Source: CAYMAZ01 sp964428185
Lineage (GTDB): Bacteria > Bacteroidota > Bacteroidia > Bacteroidales > DTU049
DNA length: 17,341 bases
NCBI GenBank assembly: GCA_964428185.1
Contig: CAYRXH010000051.1
Location: forward strand, 1-17,341
Direction of reading: 5' to 3'
Below the pieces are notes generated by a model. That model was given only the letters and a program-made list of their open reading frames with translations. It was not told the DNA's origin and made no database searches. The position numbers were made by a program, and so were the translations under genes. This document shows positions 7,243 to 14,248 of the stretch, piece by piece (position 1 is the first letter of the stretch; each line of letters starts with the position of its first letter).

Positions 7243-7250
7243 TAATTTTG
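7243..7250 (+). promoter_or_regulatory. Candidate -7 element for the GAPDH gene
   Basis: TAATTTTG matches TAnnTTTG exactly and lies 22 bases before the ATG at 7273, a typical leader length for this phylum. A convincing -33 TTTG is not visible at the right distance. Confidence 0.35.
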
Positions 7251-7272
7251 TAAATAAACCTGTTTCATTATT

Positions 7273-8283
7273 ATGAAAACTCTCAGAATAGGTGTGAACG
7301 GCGCCGGCAGAATCGGCAGACTGGTCATCCGCCTGCTGGCAAACCATCCGAATATTGAAATTGCCTGCATCAATGATCTCATGGATATTGAAACACTCAG
7401 ATATTTGCTGATACATGATTCTGTTCATCAGAGATTTAACGGCAGTGTTGAAATTGAGAATAAAAAACTTGTAATTAACAATATGCACATCCCATTTGAG
7501 CAACATCGTATTCCTTCAGAAATTCCTTGGAAAAAATTCGGAGTTGATGTTGTAGTTGAATCATCGGGTTTATTTGTCACCACATCAGGTTTGACTGCTC
7601 ATCTGAAAGCAGGTGCAAAAAAGGTTATCCTCAGTTGTCCTGCAAAAGATCCCGAAATAAAAACCATCATTGTGGGAATCAATGATCATGAACTAGTTTG
7701 TGATGATCATATTGTATCAAATGCTTCCTGTACTGCAAACGGCATTGCCCCCATGATTCAGGTAATGAATGACAATTTTGGTATTGACACTGCATTTATG
7801 ACCACAGTACACCCATTCACCAACAATCAGCGGATTATGGATGCTCCGCATTCAGATCCCCGACGGTCAAGAAGTCTGGCAAACAATATTATCCCCACTC
7901 ATTCAACTGCCATTGAAGCGATACATAGTGTATTTCCTTTTCTGAAGGGAAGATTCGAGGGTATAGCCATCAGAGTTCCTATACCTGCAGGTGCTCTCCT
8001 TGAACTCATGGTAAAAACAAACAAACCTGTGAGCGTTGAATCTTTAAATGATGCGTTTCTTGAAGCATCAATAGGCCATTTGAGACACGTCCTCTCATAT
8101 ACTGACGAAGAAGTTGTATCCACAGACATTATTGGAAATCCTGCCAGTTGTGTGTTTGATTCGGGGATGACAAAGGTAATCAGGGAAAACTACTGTTATC
8201 TTGCCGGATGGTATGATAATGAGTTCGGATATGCCAACAGAGTGGTCAATCTTATTGAAACAATGGGGACCATGTGCTGTTAA
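7273..8283 (+). CDS. gap: Type I glyceraldehyde-3-phosphate dehydrogenase, divergent
   Basis: The 336-residue protein has the expected length and layout of phosphorylating GAPDH, which converts glyceraldehyde 3-phosphate, NAD and phosphate to 1,3-bisphosphoglycerate. The NAD domain begins with NGAGRIGR (9-16), and NDL at 34-36 fits NAD preference. The catalytic Cys153 lies in SNASCTANG and the base His180 in TTVHPFTNNQ. The C-terminal GWYDNEFGYANRV (312-324) is conserved. Several normally rigid positions differ: SNASCTTNC has become SNASCTANG, the STGAAK phosphate-binding stretch reads HSTAIE at 210-215, and RVPTPN reads RVPIPA. The active pair is intact, so activity is likely, but it may be a second paralogue with a shifted substrate or direction. 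No other glycolytic gene is adjacent. Confidence 0.9.
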   Translation: MKTLRIGVNGAGRIGRLVIRLLANHPNIEIACINDLMDIETLRYLLIHDSVHQRFNGSVEIENKKLVINNMHIPFEQHRIPSEIPWKKFGVDVVVESSGLFVTTSGLTAHLKAGAKKVILSCPAKDPEIKTIIVGINDHELVCDDHIVSNASCTANGIAPMIQVMNDNFGIDTAFMTTVHPFTNNQRIMDAPHSDPRRSRSLANNIIPTHSTAIEAIHSVFPFLKGRFEGIAIRVPIPAGALLELMVKTNKPVSVESLNDAFLEASIGHLRHVLSYTDEEVVSTDIIGNPASCVFDSGMTKVIRENYCYLAGWYDNEFGYANRVVNLIETMGTMCC

Positions 8284-8419
8284 GTTCAACACCCCATTCT
8301 ACAATCCATAATTTTTTTGATTTTATTATTCAGACCGCTGATGTTTGGTATTGCCAATATTCCATTTTTTCATTCAGGTTTCAATAAATCTTGCTATTTT
8401 TACAAACAAAAATATCAGG

Positions 8420-9076
8420 ATGGTTAAATTTATTTGTCCCTGTGAGAACAACTCGATTCTGAATCAGTTTGTTGCTGAGATGCGAGATTTAAACATTCAG
8501 GCAGACAGCATGCGATTCAGGAGAAATATGGAACGTATAGGAGAAATTTTTGCTTATGAGATCAGCAAAACATTACAGTATGAATCACGTGAAGTGACCA
8601 CTCCCCTTGGCTCTGCCTTAATGGAACTTCCTGCCGAGCAACCTGTTCTTGCCACCATACTCAGAGCCGGGCTTCCGTTTCACAATGGCTTTCTCAATTA
8701 CTTTGACAAAGGAGGAAATGCCTTTGTTTCAGCATACAGGAAACATCATAAGGACGGAAAATTCACGATTCAGATGGAATATATCTCAAGTCCTGTCCTT
8801 GATGATAAAACACTCATCATTACCGACCCCATGCTTGCAACAGGTTCATCTATAGTGCTTACATACAAGGAATTGCTTACAAAAGGAAAACCCAGACAAA
8901 CTCATATTGTCACAATCATTGCCTGTACTGATGGGATAGAATATATAAAACGCAATCTGAGTTTTGAGAACATCACAATCTGGGCAGCGGCCATCGATTC
9001 CGAGCTCACTGCACAGGCATACATCGTTCCCGGTCTTGGTGATGCGGGCGACCTTGCATTTGGAACCAAAGAATAG
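8420..9076 (+). CDS. upp: Uracil phosphoribosyltransferase
   Basis: The 218-residue enzyme salvages uracil, joining it to PRPP to give UMP. The PRPP-binding loop is LIITDPMLATGSS at 132-144, and the uracil-binding C-terminal signature is YIVPGLGDAGD at 201-211 followed by FGT, both characteristic of Upp. ILRAG at 80-84 is also typical. I start at ATG 8420: the frame is open upstream to a TTG at 8345, but the extra 25 residues are hydrophobic and absent from the family. A TATTTTTA at 8394-8401 may be a weak -7 element, with one mismatch to TAnnTTTG. A 24-base gap leads into the permease gene, so the two may share a transcript. PyrR, which shares the fold, is excluded by the C-terminal motif. 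Confidence 0.93.
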   Translation: MVKFICPCENNSILNQFVAEMRDLNIQADSMRFRRNMERIGEIFAYEISKTLQYESREVTTPLGSALMELPAEQPVLATILRAGLPFHNGFLNYFDKGGNAFVSAYRKHHKDGKFTIQMEYISSPVLDDKTLIITDPMLATGSSIVLTYKELLTKGKPRQTHIVTIIACTDGIEYIKRNLSFENITIWAAAIDSELTAQAYIVPGLGDAGDLAFGTKE

Positions 9077-9100
9077 ATACTACTGTAACCCCCACTGGCA

Positions 9101-10327
9101 ATGAAATTACACCTGCTGACAGAGAATCTTCGGATAGGGCTTGTGTCAATACGTTCACATCGCCTGAGATCTGTCATTACAATACTCATCATTGCATTCG
9201 GAATTACTGCACTGATCGGCATTCTAACTGCTATTGACGCAATCAAGTTTTCACTGAACACCAACTTCTCAAGCATGGGTGCCAATACATTTTCTATTAG
9301 AAACCGTGAAATGGCAATGAGAGGAAGGGGTCAGGTTTTTGAAAAGATTTCATGGAATGAAGCAGTATCCTTCAAGGAGCGCTATACCTATCCCGCAACA
9401 ATCAGTATTGAAACATGGGTGACTTCAACTGCGACGATTCAGTTTCGCTCCGAAAGCACCAATCCCAATATTTCAGTGCTGGGGATTGATGAAAACTATT
9501 TTCTTTCATCCGGATATCATCTGATGGCAGGGCGTAATTTTTCATCTGATGAGGTGATGCGGGGAAGCAATGTCATAATTATCGGAAGTAATGTCAGTGA
9601 TCTTTTATTCAAGGGCACTATCAGGCCGGTGGGACATTTTGTCCTTTTGGGAAACCGACGTTATCAGGTTGTTGGTGTATTGGAAGAAAAAGGTGCCAGT
9701 ATTGGTTTTTCGGGCGACAACACTGTATTTGTCCCTATTCAGAATGCACGGAATATTGCATCCAGAGAACTGAATTTCACCATTTCAGTCACTGTGAATG
9801 ACCCTGAGCAACTTGATGCTGCCATTAACGAAGCCACACAAATGTTCAGAATCATCAGAGGCGATATGCCTGGCAAGGACAATAGCTTTGAAATCAGCAA
9901 AAACAACAGTTTGGCACAGATGCTCATTGAAAATATTCAGTATGTCACCATGGCAGCCACTCTTATCGGACTCATAACATTACTGGGTGCTGCCATCGGG
10001 CTTATGAATATCATGCTTGTCACAGTAACAGAAAGGACACGGGAAATCGGAACCCGAAAGGCAATCGGCGCAACTCCTTCCAGAATCAGACAGCAGTTTC
10101 TTATTGAAGCAGTGCTGATCGGTCAAATGGGAGGTATTGTAGGTATGCTGATTGGTATTCCTCTCGGAAATATTATCTCATTGTTTATAGGAACGCCCTT
10201 TATTATTCCTTGGGGCTGGATACTTTTCGGAATTATTTTGTGTTTTGTTGTTGGTGTTGCTTCGGGATGGTATCCTGCCCGAAAAGCAGCTGCCCTCGAC
10301 CCGGTTGAAGCCCTTAGATATGAGTAA
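9101..10327 (+). CDS. MacB/FtsX-family ABC transporter permease
   Basis: This 408-residue inner-membrane protein has the MacB layout. A first helix at about 24-46 is followed by a large periplasmic domain (about 47-278) and three C-terminal helices at about 281-307, 334-362 and 370-390. The cytoplasmic loop after helix two, ERTREIGTRKAIGAT at 311-325, is the FtsX-family coupling region that contacts the ATPase, and the end, YPARKAAALDPVEALRYE, is the classic MacB permease terminus. Such permeases act as mechanotransmitters for export or for lipoprotein or peptide efflux. No ATP-binding subunit or membrane fusion protein is encoded in the window, so its ATPase must come from elsewhere. The gene ends 8 bases inside the next coding region, suggesting co-expression with the TamL-type gene. 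Confidence 0.92.
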   Translation: MKLHLLTENLRIGLVSIRSHRLRSVITILIIAFGITALIGILTAIDAIKFSLNTNFSSMGANTFSIRNREMAMRGRGQVFEKISWNEAVSFKERYTYPATISIETWVTSTATIQFRSESTNPNISVLGIDENYFLSSGYHLMAGRNFSSDEVMRGSNVIIIGSNVSDLLFKGTIRPVGHFVLLGNRRYQVVGVLEEKGASIGFSGDNTVFVPIQNARNIASRELNFTISVTVNDPEQLDAAINEATQMFRIIRGDMPGKDNSFEISKNNSLAQMLIENIQYVTMAATLIGLITLLGAAIGLMNIMLVTVTERTREIGTRKAIGATPSRIRQQFLIEAVLIGQMGGIVGMLIGIPLGNIISLFIGTPFIIPWGWILFGIILCFVVGVASGWYPARKAAALDPVEALRYE

Positions 10328-12779
10328 ATGCTTCCATTCCATAAGAACTACTGCCAGCATACTATTGCTGTCATCCTTCATCGGATTGATTTCTTCATGC
10401 AGAGTTCACTATGAACAGGCACGTGTGAAGCAGGTTGAAGTGAATACCATTTCTGGAAATTTCAATCAGTATGAGCTTGAATCATATATCAGACAGCAAC
10501 CGAATAAAAAAATATTGTTTTTTATCCCCTTTCATCTGACAGTTCACAATCTGGCATCTCATCTTGAAGATCGTTCGGCTACCAAGGAAGAACGTGTCAA
10601 TAAAAAAATTGAAAAGCTAAAAATCAAAGGCCGGAAGATTGATATGATAAAGTGGGAACGCAAGAAAACACGCACTGTCCGTTCTTGGCTTATGGAAACC
10701 ATCGGGGAAGCTCCTGTGCTTCTTGATACCACAAAAACAGAGTACACGCTCCGGCAGATGGAACTGTATTTAAAAACAACTGGCCATTTTCAGGCTCAGC
10801 TCAGCAGTGAATATATTTTTACAAAGAACAACAGAAAGGTTACAGTTGTTTATCAGGTTGACGGCAGAAATCCCTATTCAATCAGAAACTTCACATGGGT
10901 TACTGAAGACCCCGGCATACGAAGAGAAGTATCTGGGATAATGCCTCAAAGTCTGATAACTGAAGGGGCACTGTATAATGAAGATATCTTTGATGCCGAG
11001 CGTGACAGGATAACATCACACCTCAGAAATAGAGGTTATTATCATTTTTCAAAATCTTTTATTGTTTTTGAAGCTGACACCGGCATAGGAAATCATCAGG
11101 TAGATCTTTTCATGACCATCAGACCCTATATGATACCATCACCTGACAAGCCGGATCAGTTTGTTAGTTCAAGGCATCCACGCAGCAAGGTGGGCAATAT
11201 ATGGTTCAATCTCGACTTCAGGCTTGATGGATCAAACATTTCTGAACTGGACACTGTAAAGATTGATTACAAGAAATTTAAAAGGGACAGTATCTCAAAG
11301 ACATTTTATTTTATTTATGAAAATAAAATGTCCTTTACACCCAGAACATTACTCAGAAAATGCTTCATCCGCACCGGTGATTTTGTAAGTGTGCAAAACG
11401 CTGTCAAGACTAATAACGGGCTCTCTTCACTAGGCAATTTCAAATACATCAACATCAGATTCGAGGAAACAGGAAAAGACAGTCTGGGATATACCATTCT
11501 TGATGCTTATATTGACGTGAGCAGAACCAAGAAACAGGTCTATTATGCTGAAATTGAAGGCACCAATTCATCTGGCAATCTGGGTATTTCAGGCAGTGTA
11601 TCATACAGAAACAGAAATACATTCAGAGGTGCTGAAGCGCTTTCTGTGAAACTGAGAGGGGCTATGGAAGCACAGACAATAGCTGCCGATCCTGAAGAAG
11701 ATGATGACAATATCATCAACACTTTGCCCTTTAACACCATTGAACTGGGGGCTGAAACTGAACTAGGTCTGCCAATCTTTCTCTTTCCGCTGGCTGATAA
11801 ATATTTTACAGAACGAAATGCTCCAAAATCTAACATTGCCACCGGTATTTTCTATCAGATGCGCCCCGACTATACCAGATATCTGGGAAATTTTTCGCTG
11901 ACCTATGAGTGGAAAGAAACTTCGCAGAAGCTTCATCAGTTAACACCTGTATTTATCAATCTGGTCAGAATCTTCCCTGATTCAATTTTTTCTGCAATGA
12001 TTGAACAGTTTTCAAGGCCTCTTCAGACAAGTTATAAAGACCACCTCATTGCCGGGGGAAGATGGTCATACACATATACAACCAAAAGCAGCAGTCATTC
12101 AAGAAAATACATGTTACTCCGTGCCAATATTGAAACAGCCGGCAATGTCTTCAGGTATTTTTCCAGCGAATTCGGGGGTGCAATGGAGGGAGAAACCTAC
12201 TATTTGCTTGGAATCCGCTTTGCCCAGTACACAAAAGGCGATATTGACATCAGGCAGTATTTTAATTTTACAGAGAATACTTCTCTGGTTTTCAGGTGGT
12301 TTACAGGCATTGGTTTCCCTTATGGCAATATTGACGTACTCCCCTTTGAAAAGCGCTACAGTGCAGGCGGTTCCAACGACATCCGTGCCTGGAAGTTCAG
12401 ATCCCTTGGCCCGGGAATGTATTCTGACAGCTCAAGTTTTGACAAAACAGGAGATCTTTCAATGGTTTTCAATTTGGAATACAGATTTCCAATTTACAAC
12501 ATTCTTCAGTCTGCCATTTTTATTGATGCCGGCAATATCTGGATGATCCGTGAGCTTGAAGACTATCCAGGCGGCACATTCCAGATGAGTTCATTTTATA
12601 AGCAAATAGCTCTGGGTGCCGGAATCGGCCTCAGACTCAATTTTGGATACTTTATTTTCAGACTGGATGCCGGGGTTCCGCTTCATGATCCCGGAATGAG
12701 AGAAGGTGAACGGTGGCTGGGAATCAAGGATGCACCCAGACGAACAAATCTGAATTTTGGTATCGGATATCCATTTTAA
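10320..12779 (+). CDS. tamL: TamL-type outer-membrane lipoprotein, BamA/TamA (Omp85) family
   Basis: The 819-residue product begins with a lipoprotein signal peptide: a hydrophobic core at about 10-23 and the lipobox ISSC with Cys27 as the lipidated residue. POTRA-like periplasmic repeats occupy roughly 30-405. The region from about 410 to the end is a beta-barrel of the surface antigen D15 type, with GGSNDIRAW at about 683-691 as the conserved loop-6 motif of Omp85 proteins and a final aromatic Phe819, the usual barrel-ending signal. A lipidated TamA homologue is typical of Bacteroidota, where it is called TamL and is thought to help assemble outer-membrane components with TamB; tamB is not adjacent here. 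I start at ATG 10320, overlapping the permease stop by 8 bases. The frame is open back to 10245, but that extension would lie inside the permease gene and spoil the signal peptide. Confidence 0.88.
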   Translation: MSKCFHSIRTTASILLLSSFIGLISSCRVHYEQARVKQVEVNTISGNFNQYELESYIRQQPNKKILFFIPFHLTVHNLASHLEDRSATKEERVNKKIEKLKIKGRKIDMIKWERKKTRTVRSWLMETIGEAPVLLDTTKTEYTLRQMELYLKTTGHFQAQLSSEYIFTKNNRKVTVVYQVDGRNPYSIRNFTWVTEDPGIRREVSGIMPQSLITEGALYNEDIFDAERDRITSHLRNRGYYHFSKSFIVFEADTGIGNHQVDLFMTIRPYMIPSPDKPDQFVSSRHPRSKVGNIWFNLDFRLDGSNISELDTVKIDYKKFKRDSISKTFYFIYENKMSFTPRTLLRKCFIRTGDFVSVQNAVKTNNGLSSLGNFKYINIRFEETGKDSLGYTILDAYIDVSRTKKQVYYAEIEGTNSSGNLGISGSVSYRNRNTFRGAEALSVKLRGAMEAQTIAADPEEDDDNIINTLPFNTIELGAETELGLPIFLFPLADKYFTERNAPKSNIATGIFYQMRPDYTRYLGNFSLTYEWKETSQKLHQLTPVFINLVRIFPDSIFSAMIEQFSRPLQTSYKDHLIAGGRWSYTYTTKSSSHSRKYMLLRANIETAGNVFRYFSSEFGGAMEGETYYLLGIRFAQYTKGDIDIRQYFNFTENTSLVFRWFTGIGFPYGNIDVLPFEKRYSAGGSNDIRAWKFRSLGPGMYSDSSSFDKTGDLSMVFNLEYRFPIYNILQSAIFIDAGNIWMIRELEDYPGGTFQMSSFYKQIALGAGIGLRLNFGYFIFRLDAGVPLHDPGMREGERWLGIKDAPRRTNLNFGIGYPF
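11300..11332 (+). repeat. Perfect 13-bp inverted repeat with 7-base loop inside tamL
   Basis: The arms 11300-11312 and 11320-11332 are exact reverse complements (GACATTTTATTTT and AAAATAAAATGTC) around the loop ATTTATG. Two further pairs form outside one mismatch. It is coding sequence, encoding a Phe/Tyr-rich strand of the TamL-type protein, so the mRNA could fold into a hairpin here. It is AT-rich without a following T-run, so it is not an obvious terminator. Confidence 0.6.
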
Positions 12780-12783
12780 TTCA

Positions 12784-14202
12784 ATGGCAGCAAAAGAAAA
12801 ATCCCTTACTGTTTATGATCTGCTCAGATCAAATTTTCCTCATTCGCCAACCGAAAGTCAGAATGAGGCAATACAAGGTTTTTCACGCTTCATCTCGTCA
12901 AAAGAGAATATCCAGCTCATGATTCTTAAGGGATATGCAGGAACCGGAAAAACCACTCTGGTAAAAACTCTTGCCGATACTGTCACTTCTGCAGGTAAAC
13001 ATGTTATTCTCCTCTCTCCCACCGGCAGAGGAGCCAAAGTGATGACAGATATTTCAAAACATGATGCGTTCACTATTCATAAACACATTTATACATTCGA
13101 GTTGAAACCCAATGGGTCGGCACAATTTAAGATGGCTTTCAACAAATACAGCAACGCACTTTTTATTATTGATGAAGCATCCATGATTCAGGGCGGCAAC
13201 AACGAACCTGAAGAAAGTGGATTCATTATGCCGGACAGTGGTTTACTCCGTGATTTGTTCGATTATGTTCACAGCAATAAAGGAAATAGAATACTGATTA
13301 TCGGAGACCCTGCCCAACTGCCACCTGTGAATCATGAACAAAGTCCTGCCCTCAATGAAACATATATGGCTGCCGAATTTGAATGTACTCCACTGGTTGT
13401 TAGTCTGCATGAAATCGTCAGGCAGGCAGAAAACAGCGGAATACTTGTCAATGCCACCATTGTCAGAAATCTTATTGATAACAAAAAAGCCGAATGGCCC
13501 GAATTTGACATTGATGGATTCAAGGACATCATCAGGCCTGAACCGTGGCAAATTCGCCAGATGATTGATCGGGCATTTAACGGCAAAAACAATGATTCGG
13601 TTATCATTACAGTTTCCAATAAAATGGCCAATAAATATAATGAATTTATCAGATCTGTAATTTTTCAGCGCGAAAATGAACTTGATGCCGGAGATATGAT
13701 TATGGCAGTGAAAAATAATTATTTCTGGCTCGACAGCACCGGCAAGGATTTTATCGCCAACGGTGAAATGATGCAGGTGATGTCATTGAGAAATAAAGAA
13801 GAGAAATACGGATTTCGTTTTGCAGACATCAGTGTCAAATTATTATATCAGAAGGGAGAGCCTGTTGTTGACATGAAAGTATTGCTCGACACATTGCACC
13901 TGCCCTCTCCTGCCCTGCCCCATGAACAGTTTATGGAATTATGGAATCAAATCATGAAATCGCAGGGCGGAAAACTATCAAAAAAGAAACAACTTGAAAT
14001 TTTGCATGAAAACCCATACATCAATGCACTTCAGATCAAGTTTGCATGGGCACTTACCTGCCACAAGGCGCAGGGCGGACAGTGGAAACAAGTGTTTGTG
14101 GATACGGAATTTCTCATGAAACGCCCTGCTGAAATTTCGGGGCTGAGATGGCTGTATACGGCCATGACCAGAGCTCGCGAAGAACTGATTATGCTGAGAT
14201 AG
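12784..14202 (+). CDS. RecD/Pif1-like superfamily 1 DNA helicase
   Basis: This 472-residue ATPase carries the superfamily 1 helicase motifs in order. Walker A is GYAGTGKTT at 50-58, motif Ia is SPTGRGAK at 78-85, Walker B is IIDEASM at 128-134, and motif III is GDPAQLPPV at 174-182. A UvrD C-terminal-like domain follows with TCHKAQG at 425-431 (motif V) and YTAMTRARE at 458-466 (motif VI). It is predicted to unwind DNA in repair or recombination. It is shorter than RecD2 and lacks RecB or RecC partners, so it belongs to the stand-alone AAA_30/UvrD_C_2 helicases common in Bacteroidota. The start is ATG 12784, 4 bases after the tamL stop; a TTG at 12757 lies inside tamL. The tight spacing makes it the probable last gene of the upp-permease-tamL run. 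Confidence 0.92.
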   Translation: MAAKEKSLTVYDLLRSNFPHSPTESQNEAIQGFSRFISSKENIQLMILKGYAGTGKTTLVKTLADTVTSAGKHVILLSPTGRGAKVMTDISKHDAFTIHKHIYTFELKPNGSAQFKMAFNKYSNALFIIDEASMIQGGNNEPEESGFIMPDSGLLRDLFDYVHSNKGNRILIIGDPAQLPPVNHEQSPALNETYMAAEFECTPLVVSLHEIVRQAENSGILVNATIVRNLIDNKKAEWPEFDIDGFKDIIRPEPWQIRQMIDRAFNGKNNDSVIITVSNKMANKYNEFIRSVIFQRENELDAGDMIMAVKNNYFWLDSTGKDFIANGEMMQVMSLRNKEEKYGFRFADISVKLLYQKGEPVVDMKVLLDTLHLPSPALPHEQFMELWNQIMKSQGGKLSKKKQLEILHENPYINALQIKFAWALTCHKAQGGQWKQVFVDTEFLMKRPAEISGLRWLYTAMTRAREELIMLR

Positions 14203-14224
14203 GCAAACTACTTTCAGTTCCCAG

Positions 14225-14247
14225 TTCTGTAGTATAACAGTACAGAA
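14225..14247. terminator. Possible bidirectional terminator between convergent genes
   Basis: TTCTGTA at 14225-14231 and TACAGAA at 14241-14247 form a perfect 7-bp inverted repeat with a 9-base loop. It lies between the stop of the helicase (14202) and the stop of the convergent secreted-protein gene (14249). The stem is AT-rich and has no clear T-run, so the call is positional and weak. Confidence 0.3.
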
Positions 14248-14248
14248 A

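Noticed and set aside
8345..8419. TTG-initiated 25-residue N-terminal extension of Upp
   Set aside because: The extension is hydrophobic, absent from the family and precedes a well-placed ATG at 8420.
8902..9285. 127-residue minus-strand open frame across the upp-permease junction
   Set aside because: It is a shadow of two well-supported plus-strand genes and shows no recognisable motif.
10245..10319. N-terminal extension of the TamL-type protein
   Set aside because: It lies wholly inside the permease gene, and the ATG at 10320 gives a proper lipoprotein signal peptide with a lipobox.
12757..12783. Nine-residue TTG extension of the helicase
   Set aside because: It overlaps the end of tamL; ATG 12784 follows the tamL stop closely and gives the normal protein.
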